The position numbers were made by a program, and so were the translations under genes. Shown here piece by piece: positions 39,403 to 47,339 of a stretch of 64,000 nucleotides of DNA. Origin of the DNA: Phytohabitans suffuscus. GTDB lineage: Bacteria; Actinomycetota; Actinomycetes; Mycobacteriales; Micromonosporaceae. Numbering within the stretch: the first letter of the stretch is position 1; every line of letters begins with the position of its first letter. Below the pieces are notes generated by a model that ran no database searches, was not told the origin of the DNA, and worked only from the letters and a program-made list of their open reading frames with translations. Location of the stretch: the NCBI RefSeq assembly GCF_011764565.1, contig NZ_AP022871.1, forward strand, positions 9,486,320 through 9,550,319. The letters are read 5' to 3'.

Positions 39403-39434
39403 ACGCTCTCTGGGCTTGGACCGCGGAGACCGCG

Positions 39435-39525
39435 GGCGGCGCAGAGGGCGCAGAGACCGCAGAGGGCGCGGAGGGCGCGGACGGCGCGGACGGCGCGGAG
39501 GGCGCGGACGGCGCGGAGGGCGCAT
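39435..39525. repeat. 9-bp simple repeat
   Basis: GGCGCGGAG/GGCGCGGAC-type nonamers fill the stretch before the ferredoxin gene's stop codon. The regular part is about 39464-39520. Confidence 0.75.
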
Positions 39526-39589
39526 AGAGACCACGGAGACCGCAGACGGCGCGGAGGGGGCGGGCGTCCTGGCCGCGCGGCCTCGGGAG

Positions 39590-39823
39590 CTAGCGGACGC
39601 GGGCGACCTTGCCGTCTACGCGCAGGGCGAGGGTGGGGCAGGCGGCTACGGCGCGGCGGGCGTGGGCGACCAGGTGTTGCGGGAGGGGGTCGGTCTCGAT
39701 GATCGGGAAGCCCCACTCGTCGAGGGAGACGCGTTCGGGGAGCAGTTCGAAGCAGGAGGCGTGGCCCACGCATTTGATCATGTCGACCTGCAGGCGTAGG
39801 CCCTCGGGGTTGGGGGCGGTCAC
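39590..39823 (-). CDS. Small ferredoxin with CxxHxxC...CP cluster motif
   Basis: A 77-residue ferredoxin of the single-cluster type found with actinobacterial P450s. The motif is KCVGHASC at about residues 20-26, with a distant CP near 62 (AVAACPTLAL). The middle ligand position holds His instead of Cys, the pattern usually linked to a [3Fe-4S] cluster or a tunable fourth ligand. GTG 39823 overlaps the TGA of the NuoF-like gene (GTGA). It is the last gene of the five-gene redox operon and would hand electrons to, or take them from, the flavoprotein. Confidence 0.9.
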   Translation of the reverse strand: MTAPNPEGLRLQVDMIKCVGHASCFELLPERVSLDEWGFPIIETDPLPQHLVAHARRAVAACPTLALRVDGKVARVR

Positions 39824-41136
39824 TTCCAGCTCCGGTCGCGGTGGCGGCGGTCGGGCAGCGGGAGGACCGGGTCGCGGCTCACGCCGGTGCAGGTCCAGCC
39901 GTCCATGTGGGTCTCGACGTCGTCGGCGAAGGTGGCGAGCGCGCTGGTCGCGAGCCTCGTCGCGCCGTCGGGGTGGCGGCAGGCGCCGCGGCCCTTGACC
40001 TGGGCCATGCGGCGGGTGAGGCGCTGGCGGGTGGCGGGGTCGCAGCGGCCGTACGCGACGGCGGCCAGGTCGGTGGCGATCGCCGGCAGACCGAACATGC
40101 ACGGGCCGCACTGCTGCGCCGACTCCTCGGCCAGGTAGCGGACCACCCGCGCGGTCTCGGCCAGGCCGCACGACTGCGCCGGCAGCGCGACGATGCCGCC
40201 CGAGCCGAGGCTGGTGCCGAGCGGGCCGGTGCGGTCGTGGCTCAGCGGGAGGCCCCAGCCGTCGGGCATCGGCACCCAGGTGCCGAAGTAGCCGCCGACG
40301 AGCACCGCCCCGATCGGCTCCACCGCGCCGCCGGCGGCCTCGATCACCTCGCCGAGGCGCATGCCGGGCGCGATCTCGTACACGTTGGGGCGGGCCACCG
40401 CGCCGCCCACGGTGACCAGTGTGGACCCGGGGTCGTTCCTGGTGCCGACCTCGCGGAACCAGCCCGGCCCGTACCCGGCGATCAGCGCCACGTGGGCGAG
40501 CGTCTCGACGTTGTCGACGAGTGTGGGGCGGCCGGCGACGCCCTTCTCGAACGGGCGCGGCGGTGCCGCCATCGGCCGGCCGTCGCCGTCGTTGATGAGG
40601 TGGACGAGGGCGGACTCCTCGCTGGAGACGTACCGGCGGGGGACGCGCACGAGCTTCCACCTGACCGGGTCGTCACGGTGGGCGATCTCGCGTTCGAGGC
40701 GGTCGGCGATGCTCGTGCCGCGCTCGACGCAGACGTACACGCGGTCGGCGCCCACCGCGTGCGCGGCCAGCACGGCGCCGTCCAGCACCAGGTGCGGCGC
40801 GCAGGCCATGAGCATCTTGTCCTTGCGGCTGGCCGGCTCGGACTCGCAGCCGTTGGCGATCACGACCGGGCGCTTGGCGCCGGCCGCGACGCTCGTCATC
40901 TTGCGCCCGGTCGGGAAGCCCGCGCCGCCACGCCCGCGCAGGCCCGCCTCGGTGATCGCGCGGACCAGCATGCGCCGCCCGTCCTCGCCGGCGAAGCGGC
41001 GCAGCGGGATCTGCCCGTACGTCGCGCGGTGCTCGGGCAGCTTCCGGCCGCCGGCCAGCAGCCGGGGCAGGGTGCCCTGCCTGCGCTGCCGGCCCTGACC
41101 GCCCTGCCGCGCGCCGCGTTCCAGCATGATCGTCAT
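39820..41136 (-). CDS. NuoF-like FMN/Fe-S flavoprotein
   Basis: A 438-residue protein like the 51-kDa NADH-binding subunit of complex I. The FMN-binding glycine-rich loop is AGLRGRGGAGFPTGRK, followed by VIANGCESEPASRKDK, the NVETLAHVALI segment, an SLBB-like region and a C-terminal Cys set (QQCGPCMFG, GRCDP, GRGACRHPDG). No NuoE or NuoG partner is nearby, so it is not complex I. In this operon it probably couples NAD(P)H to the ferredoxin or the membrane heme protein. ATG 41136 overlaps the TGA of the upstream gene (ATGA). Confidence 0.88.
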   Translation of the reverse strand: MTIMLERGARQGGQGRQRRQGTLPRLLAGGRKLPEHRATYGQIPLRRFAGEDGRRMLVRAITEAGLRGRGGAGFPTGRKMTSVAAGAKRPVVIANGCESEPASRKDKMLMACAPHLVLDGAVLAAHAVGADRVYVCVERGTSIADRLEREIAHRDDPVRWKLVRVPRRYVSSEESALVHLINDGDGRPMAAPPRPFEKGVAGRPTLVDNVETLAHVALIAGYGPGWFREVGTRNDPGSTLVTVGGAVARPNVYEIAPGMRLGEVIEAAGGAVEPIGAVLVGGYFGTWVPMPDGWGLPLSHDRTGPLGTSLGSGGIVALPAQSCGLAETARVVRYLAEESAQQCGPCMFGLPAIATDLAAVAYGRCDPATRQRLTRRMAQVKGRGACRHPDGATRLATSALATFADDVETHMDGWTCTGVSRDPVLPLPDRRHRDRSWK

Positions 41137-41681
41137 GAGAGCCTCGCCATGATCTTCTTGCGGGCCGCGGCGATCCGCCAGCCGACGCCGGCCAGTACCG
41201 CCAGCGCGCAGACCACCGACAGGCCGAGCGGCCAGCCGGAGAGCGCGTCGGTGCCGATCCCCAGTCCGTGCACCAGCGCGAGCGGCCAGCACAGGTATGC
41301 CGACCAGTGCAGCACCCGCCACATGCGCGGGTTGATCCGTGGCCGCAGCAGGCTCGTCACCAGCAGCGCCAGGAAGATGTCGAACGAGACCGTGCCCAGG
41401 CCCATCCAGACCGGGTGGTACGCGGACACGAACGGGACGAACAGGTCCGTCCAGGTGATCGGCACGTACGAGTCGACCGCGACGCTGACCACGTGTATCG
41501 CCAGCAGGGCCAGCGCCAGCAGCGAGAAGTTGCGGTGCAGCCCGGCGAGCGTGAAGCGGGGCCAGGCCGGCGTGCCGACCCGCATCGGCCCGAGGATGCC
41601 CAGCAGCACCGTCGCGGTGAGCAGCAGCGTCGCCACGAAGCCGCTCGCCCGCGCGACGTGCCAGAGGGACACGTCAGGCAT
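41133..41681 (-). CDS. Ferric-reductase-like transmembrane heme protein
   Basis: A 182-residue protein with about five or six membrane helices. Paired His residues on two helices (GLHRNFSLLALALLAIHVVS and RVLHWSAYLCWPLALVHGLG) are spaced as in b-type di-heme ferric-reductase-like or YedZ/MsrQ proteins. It would move electrons across the membrane. ATG 41681 (MPDVSLWHVARASG) is a typical family start. In the sequence as given it is fused in frame to the ApbE gene, which is explained by one missing G at 41692-41696. Downstream it overlaps the NuoF-like gene. Confidence 0.87.
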   Translation of the reverse strand: MPDVSLWHVARASGFVATLLLTATVLLGILGPMRVGTPAWPRFTLAGLHRNFSLLALALLAIHVVSVAVDSYVPITWTDLFVPFVSAYHPVWMGLGTVSFDIFLALLVTSLLRPRINPRMWRVLHWSAYLCWPLALVHGLGIGTDALSGWPLGLSVVCALAVLAGVGWRIAAARKKIMARLS

Positions 41682-42658
41682 GAGACCTCCACCCCCGACG
41701 GTCACGACCCGTCCGTCGTGGCCCACCAGCCGGGCCGGCAGGCCGGCCCCGTCGAGCCAGGCGTCCGCTCCCTCGCCGCGCACGATCGCCGCGGTGGCCG
41801 CGGCGTTCGCGTCCACGCAGGTCCGCGCGGCGACCGAGACGGTACGCCACACGGGCGCCGGCAGGTCACCGGTACGCGGGTCGACGATGTGGTGCACCGC
41901 GCGCCCGCCCCGCCGCCACGCGCGCCCGGTGACGCTGGAGGTGGCGAGCGCGCCGGAGCGGACCGTCACCACCGGGTCGCCGGGCGCCGCCGCGCGGTGG
42001 TCGTCGCCGACCCCGACCAGCCAGCCGCCCTCCGGCGCCGGGCCGGCGGTGGCGAGGTCGCCGCCGAGCGAGACGAGCACCCCGCAGCCGAGCGCGGCGA
42101 TGCGGGCGGCCGCGCGGTCCGCCGCGTACGCCTTGCCGGTCGAGCCCAGGTCGAGGCGGACGCCGCGGGGCACGACCACCTGGCGGGCCCCGGCGTCCAG
42201 CCGGACCTTCCACCACCCGGAGCCGGCCGCGGACCCGGAGCGCCCGCACCCGCACCGCCCGCGGCCGCACCGCCCGCGGTCTCGGCCGCACCGCCCGCGG
42301 TTTCGCCTGCGTCGATCGGGGGCAGGGACGCGAAGTCCCGGTCGTACCCGAGGTCGATCATGGCTTGGCCGACCGTGGGGTCGACCAGGCCGTCGGTGAC
42401 CGCGGCGGCGCGCAGGGCCGCCTTGAGCGCCCCGGCGAGCAGGGCGCTGACCGGTGCCACCCGCCCCTCGTACGCGCCGAGCCGCACGAGCTCCGAGTCG
42501 TCCCGGAACCGGCTGTACGCCGCGTCGACCTCGGCCAGGCCGGCCCGCAGCAGCCGCTCCCCCTCGGCGAGCGCGTCGCCGTCGGTGACGAGCAGCACCG
42601 CCGTGGTCCCGAGTGCGGGAAAGGCGGCGCGATGCGGCGCCGCCCGTACCGATCTCAT
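41674..42658 (-). CDS. apbE: FAD:protein FMN transferase, ApbE (two frameshifts here)
   Basis: A flavin transferase that attaches FMN covalently to Thr/Ser of partner proteins outside the cytoplasm. The N-terminal part (ALGTTAVLLVTDGDALAEGE, VDAAYSRFRDDSELVRLG) and the core (LDLGSTGKAYAADRAAA, LVSLGGDLATAG, GRAVHHIVDPRTGDL, TCVDANAAATAA) are all present. An Ala/Gly-rich insert separates them. One extra G at 42234-42236 joins the halves. A second at 41692-41696 makes the protein end in GGWRSHA with TGA at 41674, overlapping the heme-protein start by eight bases. ATG 42658 overlaps the upstream TGA. Confidence 0.85.
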
Positions 42659-43029
42659 GATCCGCCCGACTGCGTGTCGGGCGGCGGTGGCGCCTCCTCC
42701 TGCTGGGGCGGCTCCTCCACCGGGGCCTCCTCGGGGGCCTTGAGCTGCGGTTCCTCGTCCTCCTCGGCCTGCTGCGCCGGTGGCTTCGTGGCCGGCTTCT
42801 TCGTCGCGGGCGGCTTCTTGGTGGCCGGCGGCTGCTTGGCGGCGGGTGCCTTCTGCCCGCCGGGGTCGACCGCCGCGGCCGGCGGCGGCTGGGCGAAGGC
42901 CCAACCGAAGAGCAGCGCGAGGGCGGTGGCCCCGCCAGCCGCGGCCTGGGTGACCAGGCGCTGCCGTCGCATGCCCTGGTCACGCCGGTCGACGTGCCTG
43001 GGCTGGTGGCGGTCGGTCGGCTCCTTCAC
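42655..43029 (-). CDS. Single-pass membrane protein with Lys/Pro/Glu-rich exterior
   Basis: A 124-residue protein from GTG 43029, preceded by GAGGGAG. A basic cytoplasmic start (DRRDQGMRRQR) leads to one membrane helix (AAAGGATALALLFGWAFA). A low-complexity exterior follows, first KKPPATKKPATK and then acidic EEDEEPQLKAPEEAPVEEPP, ending QSGGS. It has no known domain. It is the first gene of the redox operon, coupled to ApbE through ATGA. It is a candidate substrate, scaffold or cell-wall-spanning tether for the electron-transfer proteins (inference); no canonical FMN_bind motif is present. Confidence 0.75.
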   Translation of the reverse strand: MKEPTDRHQPRHVDRRDQGMRRQRLVTQAAAGGATALALLFGWAFAQPPPAAAVDPGGQKAPAAKQPPATKKPPATKKPATKPPAQQAEEDEEPQLKAPEEAPVEEPPQQEEAPPPPDTQSGGS

Positions 43030-43110
43030 GCACGGCTCCCTCACACTGCTGACGAGTACCCATTGGTACGGACGGTTCCGCCGCAGGGTTCATTCAACGC
43101 ATGGGGTACG

Positions 43111-44985
43111 GTGCCTCCGGTGGAACGGGCAGTGACGGACGTACCGCCGAAAAGCGTCAAAGCGCGACCGACGCCGCCGTGGCTGCTCGCGGTGGTGGCG
43201 GCGCCGCTTCTCTTCACGGCGTACCTGCTGATCTCCCGCCAGCTCGGGGTCAACTCCGACGGCGCCAGCAACGCGCTCCAGGCCCGCGAGATGCTCGACG
43301 GCAACCTGCTGCTGCGCGGCTGGACGGTCACCGACGTGTCGTTCTACACCAACGAGCTGCTGCTGTTCATGCTCGTCGAGCTGGTGTACGGCTTCCACGA
43401 CGACACCACCCACGCCACGGCCGCCCTGGTCTTCACGCTCGTGGTGCTGTTGGTGGCCGCCGCGGCGAAGGGGCGGGCCACCGGGCGGGAGGCGGCCGGG
43501 CGGGTCGGCGTGGCGGTCGCGATCGTGGCGGTGCCGGCGCTCGGCCACGCCGCGACCACGCTGCTCACCTCCCCCGACCACACCGGCACCGCGATCCCGC
43601 TGCTGGCCACATGGCTGGTGCTGGAACGGGCCCCGCGCGAGCGGAGCGAGCGCCGACCGGCACGGGCCTGGCTGGGGGCGACGTCCGGCCCGAGGAGCGC
43701 AGCGACGAGGGTGGACGGAGCCGACTGCCAGGCCCCGCGCGAGCGGAGCGAGCGCCGACCAGCACAGCCCTGGCTGGGGGCGACGTCCGGCCCGAGGAGC
43801 GCAGCGCTGCCGGTGCTGATCGCCTTCATGCTCGCCTGGGCGCAGGTCGCCGACCCTCTCGTCATGTACATCGGCGTGCTCCCGCTCATCCTCGTCAGCG
43901 TCTGGCGGGCCTGGCGCGAACGCTCGTGGCGCGGCCTCGACGCCCGCCTCGCGCTCGCCGCCGTCGGCTCGGTCGTGCTCGCCCAGGTGGCGCTCACGCT
44001 GCTGCGGGCGGCCGGCGGCTTCGGCGCGCACGCCGCCGAGGCGAAGCTGGCCGAGCTGTCCGGCCTGGGCCGGAACCTCTGGCTGGGCGCGCGGGTGCTG
44101 GCGGTCAACTACGGCGCGTACCCGCCGGACCGGCAGGGCCCCGCCGACACGCTGATGAGCGCGGTACACCTGGTCGGGCTCCTCGCCGCGGCCGCCGCGG
44201 TCGTGGTCGTGGTGGCGCGGGCACTGCGCGGCGCGCCGGGCACACCCGGCGACCGGGGCGAGCAGGGCACGCCCGGCGCGCCGGGCGACCGGCTGGCGGG
44301 GCAGGGCGAGCGGGGCAACCGGGGCGACCGGCTCGCGGAGCTGGTCGCGGTCGGCATCCTGGTCAACGTCGGCGCGTTCGTGGTCTCCGCCCTCCCGGTC
44401 GACCTGCTCTCCGCCCGCCAGGTGGTCGCGGTGCTCCCGCTCGGCGCGGTGCTCGCCGGGCGCGTCTGGGGGCCCCGGCTCGCCGCGCTGCCCCGCGCCG
44501 CCCCGGTCGCCGCGGCCGTGTTCGCGCTGCTCGCCGCCGAGCTCGTCGGGCACGCGGCGGCCCGCCCGAGCCCGGGGCACGCCGAGGACGTCGCGCGGTG
44601 GCTGGACGGGCGCGGCCTGCGGTACGGGCTCGGCGAGTACTGGAACGCCAACAACATCACCCTGCTCACCAGCGGCCGGGTGGCGGTACGCCCGGTGGTG
44701 GCCGGGGACCGGGTCGCCGCGTACCGGTGGGAGTCCAAGGTGGACTGGTACGACGCGGCCGCGCACGACGCCACGTTCCTGGTGCTCGACACGCGGCCGG
44801 CGGCGACCCGTTCGGAGGCGGTGGCGGTGGCCCAGTTCGGTGCGCCGGTCGAGCGGCACGAGTTCGACGGCGCGGTGGTGCTGGTCTACGGCAAGGACCT
44901 GCTGGTCGGGCTCCCCGCGTACTGCGTCCCGGAGACCGTCGCGGACATCAGGGACTGCCCGGAGCACGGGGTCGCGCTCTTCTGA
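43111..44985 (+). CDS. Large polytopic membrane protein of unknown function
   Basis: About 624 residues with roughly ten or eleven membrane helices. A first extracytoplasmic loop carries LGVNSDGASNALQAREMLDG, and a soluble C-terminal domain ends VPETVADIRDCPEHGVALF. The layout (helix, NSDGASN loop, WDGNLLLRGW-like motif) resembles GT-C-type membrane proteins of actinomycetes, but no activity can be assigned. Residues about 174-232 are a repeat-derived in-frame insert (see 43631-43806). The GTG start at 43111 is approximate. It abuts the convergent histidine phosphatase with no gap. Confidence 0.75.
   Translation: MPPVERAVTDVPPKSVKARPTPPWLLAVVAAPLLFTAYLLISRQLGVNSDGASNALQAREMLDGNLLLRGWTVTDVSFYTNELLLFMLVELVYGFHDDTTHATAALVFTLVVLLVAAAAKGRATGREAAGRVGVAVAIVAVPALGHAATTLLTSPDHTGTAIPLLATWLVLERAPRERSERRPARAWLGATSGPRSAATRVDGADCQAPRERSERRPAQPWLGATSGPRSAALPVLIAFMLAWAQVADPLVMYIGVLPLILVSVWRAWRERSWRGLDARLALAAVGSVVLAQVALTLLRAAGGFGAHAAEAKLAELSGLGRNLWLGARVLAVNYGAYPPDRQGPADTLMSAVHLVGLLAAAAAVVVVVARALRGAPGTPGDRGEQGTPGAPGDRLAGQGERGNRGDRLAELVAVGILVNVGAFVVSALPVDLLSARQVVAVLPLGAVLAGRVWGPRLAALPRAAPVAAAVFALLAAELVGHAAARPSPGHAEDVARWLDGRGLRYGLGEYWNANNITLLTSGRVAVRPVVAGDRVAAYRWESKVDWYDAAAHDATFLVLDTRPAATRSEAVAVAQFGAPVERHEFDGAVVLVYGKDLLVGLPAYCVPETVADIRDCPEHGVALF
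43631..43806 (+). repeat. In-frame 102-bp-period duplication carrying a REP-like palindrome
   Basis: A 74-bp unit beginning CCCCGCGCGAGCGGAGCGAG occurs at 43631-43704 and 43733-43806, period 102 bases (34 codons). It contains the palindrome-like GCGAGCGGAGCGAGCGC. It codes PRERSERRPAxxWLGATSGP twice inside a loop of the membrane protein. Confidence 0.88.
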
Positions 44986-45602
44986 TCACTCCAGGTGGGC
45001 CACGTCGTTGTAGCGCATGAGGGCCCACGGGCCGTTCGGCTCGGTGTACTCCCACTCGGTGATCGACGTGTACGACGGGTTGAGGTGGGCCCCGGTGCCC
45101 GGCCGCGGCACGTCGAAGCGGGTCAGGAACGCCCACGTGATGAACCCGCCGTGGCTCACCGCCACCACCCGCCGCCCCGGGAAGCGCCGCGGCAGCGCGT
45201 CGGTGGTGCGGCGCACCCGCGTGACGAAGTCGTTCCAGCACTCGCCGCCCGGCGCCACCACCCGGTTGGGCTCGGCCTGCACGTCGAACGACCCGTAGCG
45301 GGCCGCGAACTCCCCGATCGGCAGGCCGTCGCCCTCCCCGGGTGCAGCTCGCACAGGTCGCAGTCGACGAGGACCTCCTGGGCGTACACCGACGGGGCGA
45401 GGATCCGCGCGGTCTCCTGCGCCCGCGGCGTGCCGCTGGACAGCAGCACGTCGGCGGTGAACTCCTCGTCGGCGAACCGCCGCCGCAACGCCCGCGCCTG
45501 CTCTCGGCCGCGCTGGGTGAGCCCGGGACACCCGCGCGGCCCGGCGACGAGCCCCCGGCGTCCGTGCTCCGATTCACCGTGCCGGATGAGTACCAAACGC
45601 AT
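44986..45602 (-). CDS. Histidine phosphatase family protein (frameshifted here)
   Basis: A phosphoglycerate-mutase-like phosphatase of about 205 residues. The catalytic RHG is in MRLVLIRHGESEHG, the acidic region is in SSGTPRAQETARI and the second His is in VVAVSHGGFITWAFL. The frame breaks after CELHPG. One extra G in the run at 45336-45339 leads into EGDGLPIGEFAARYG and restores the protein to the TGA at 44986. The substrate is unknown; glycolytic or glucosyl-3-phosphoglycerate phosphatases belong to this superfamily. ATG 45602 fits the family start. Confidence 0.85.
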
Positions 45603-45723
45603 GGCGCCCAAGCCTACGAGCCACCGGGCGGTAGGCGGTGGGCGGCGGCACGCCGTGCCGCGCGGCGCGAGGGCGGAGGCGGCGCGGGGCGGGGCGGGGC
45701 GGGGTCGGAGGCGGGGCGGCGGC

Positions 45724-46559
45724 CTACGCGAACAGCCACTCCAGCGCCACCATCGACTTCGCCACGTACCGCTCGCGGCTGGTCTCCAGGCCGTAGGCCA
45801 GGTCTTCGAAGACGTTGCAGCGCGCGTAGAAGACCGCCCGCGAGCGCAGGTGCTCCGCCCCGCCGCCGTACGCGGCGAGGGCGGCGTCGAGCGCGGCCGG
45901 GCCCAGGTCGCGGTGGACGAGGCCGAAGTCGAACGCCGGGTCGACGATCGCCGCGTCCGACCAGTCGATGACGCCGGTCACCGCGCCGGTCAGCGGGTCG
46001 ACGAGCACGTGCTCGACGCCCAGGTCGTTGTGGGAGAAGACCAGCGCGTCGGGGTCCTGGGGCGCCGGCGTCTCCAGGAACGCCTCGATCCGCCGCCGGT
46101 ACGCGGAGGGGATGTGCGCGGAGACCGAGGCGTACGTCTCGCGCGCCTCCCGCCGCCACTCGTCCGCCGGCAGGTCGTCGGTCGCCACCAGCTTGCCCAT
46201 CCGCTCGACCGGCGCGGCGTGCAGCGCGGCGAGAAACCCGCCCAGCTCCGCCGCCACCGGGACGCCGTCGACACCGGCGGCGTCGAGCAGGGGCACGCCG
46301 GGCACCTTCGGGTAGGCGAGGCAGCCCACGTCGGTGAAGCTCGGCACCGGCACGGGCAGCGGCGAGAAGTTGCCGACGGCGGTGAGCAGCCGGGCCTCCC
46401 GGTCGGCGTCGGCCCCGGTCCCGAAGCGCACGATGAGGTCGCCGTTCACCTCGTACGCCACGTTGTCCAGCCCCGCCCCAGCCGCGTCACCGTCCGGATC
46501 TCACACTCCGGGAGATGCGCCGCCACCAGCGCCCGAACCCGCTCCCCCGTCTCATCCAC
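45724..46559 (-). CDS. Aminoglycoside-phosphotransferase-like kinase (frameshifted near start)
   Basis: About 278 residues of the APH/ChoK kinase-like fold. The N-terminal lobe has GDLIVRFGTGADADREARLL. The catalytic loop is FSHNDLGVEHVLVD (HxDxxxxN-like), and the metal-binding motif is GVIDWSDAAIVDPAFDFG. The frame breaks after TVTRLG. One extra G in the G-runs opposite 46471-46479 restores AGLDNVAYEVN and links to the GTG start at 46559 (MDETGERVRALVAAHLPE). The substrate may be a small alcohol or an antibiotic. Confidence 0.82.
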
Positions 46560-46805
46560 GAGACAATCCTATGAGCCCCACCCCACCCCGCCCGCGTTTC
46601 CCCCGCCGTCCGCGTGGCCGATCCCAGGACCCCGGATATGCCCCGGTCCGTGCCAGTGACGGACCGCATGCTCCCGCGGGCACCGCTGCGGGCGGCGGCT
46701 CGCTGCGCTCGCCGACTTCCCCGCCCTCCACTGCCGACTCCGCGCGCCAAGCCCCACCCGGTCTACGCCGTCGCTCCGCTACCCCAGAGCTCTTCAGCGC
46801 CAGGT

Positions 46806-47230
46806 TTCCCGTTTGTCCCCATTGGACCCCCGAGCTCGGCGTATCGCCCTCCCACTCCTCGCCCGCACGGCCGCCGCCCGCGGATCGCCGTACGAACCCG
46901 CCCCTACTGGGGGCCGGTTTCGGCGGATCGTGGTACGGATCCGCCCCTCTGGGGGCAGTTTCATACCACGATCTGTTGGCCGGGAGCCGCGCGTTCGAGG
47001 GCTGCGCCGAATTCGCCTGGTTTGTCCTCCTCGTCAGGGTGATCGTGGACCTCAGCGATCCGATGAGGACACATTGGAGAGCCGTCCGGTCGCTCCCCGA
47101 GCCGGCGCCGGCCGCTTTCCGCCGATTCGCCCGCCCGTCGCAAGACCCGAGGGATCGGTCCCGGCTAGCCGACGAAGGCAACCCAGGCGATTTCGGCGAC
47201 GACACCGCCACACGCGCGACCCTCGGCCGC
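46806..47230. repeat. Near-complete copy of repeat family 2
   Basis: It contains the core hairpin GATCGTGGTA (46926-46935) with TACCACGATC (46964-46973) around GCCCC-TCT-GGGGGC. A second inverted pair, TGTCCTC and GAGGACA, lies at about 47024-47070. The tail CGAGGGATCGG ends in GGCGATTTCGGCGACGAC. It aligns along its length with 53320-53690. The whole gap 46560-47339 otherwise shows no gene. Confidence 0.7.
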
Positions 47231-47339
47231 CTCGCCATCGATTCAGCCTGACCGCGAAAGCTCCATAGATAGGCCGTGACCTGCGAAAATGTCGTCGTGC
47301 CTGGCCTTGACCCGAGACGGCGCGCGGGCGGGACGGGTG

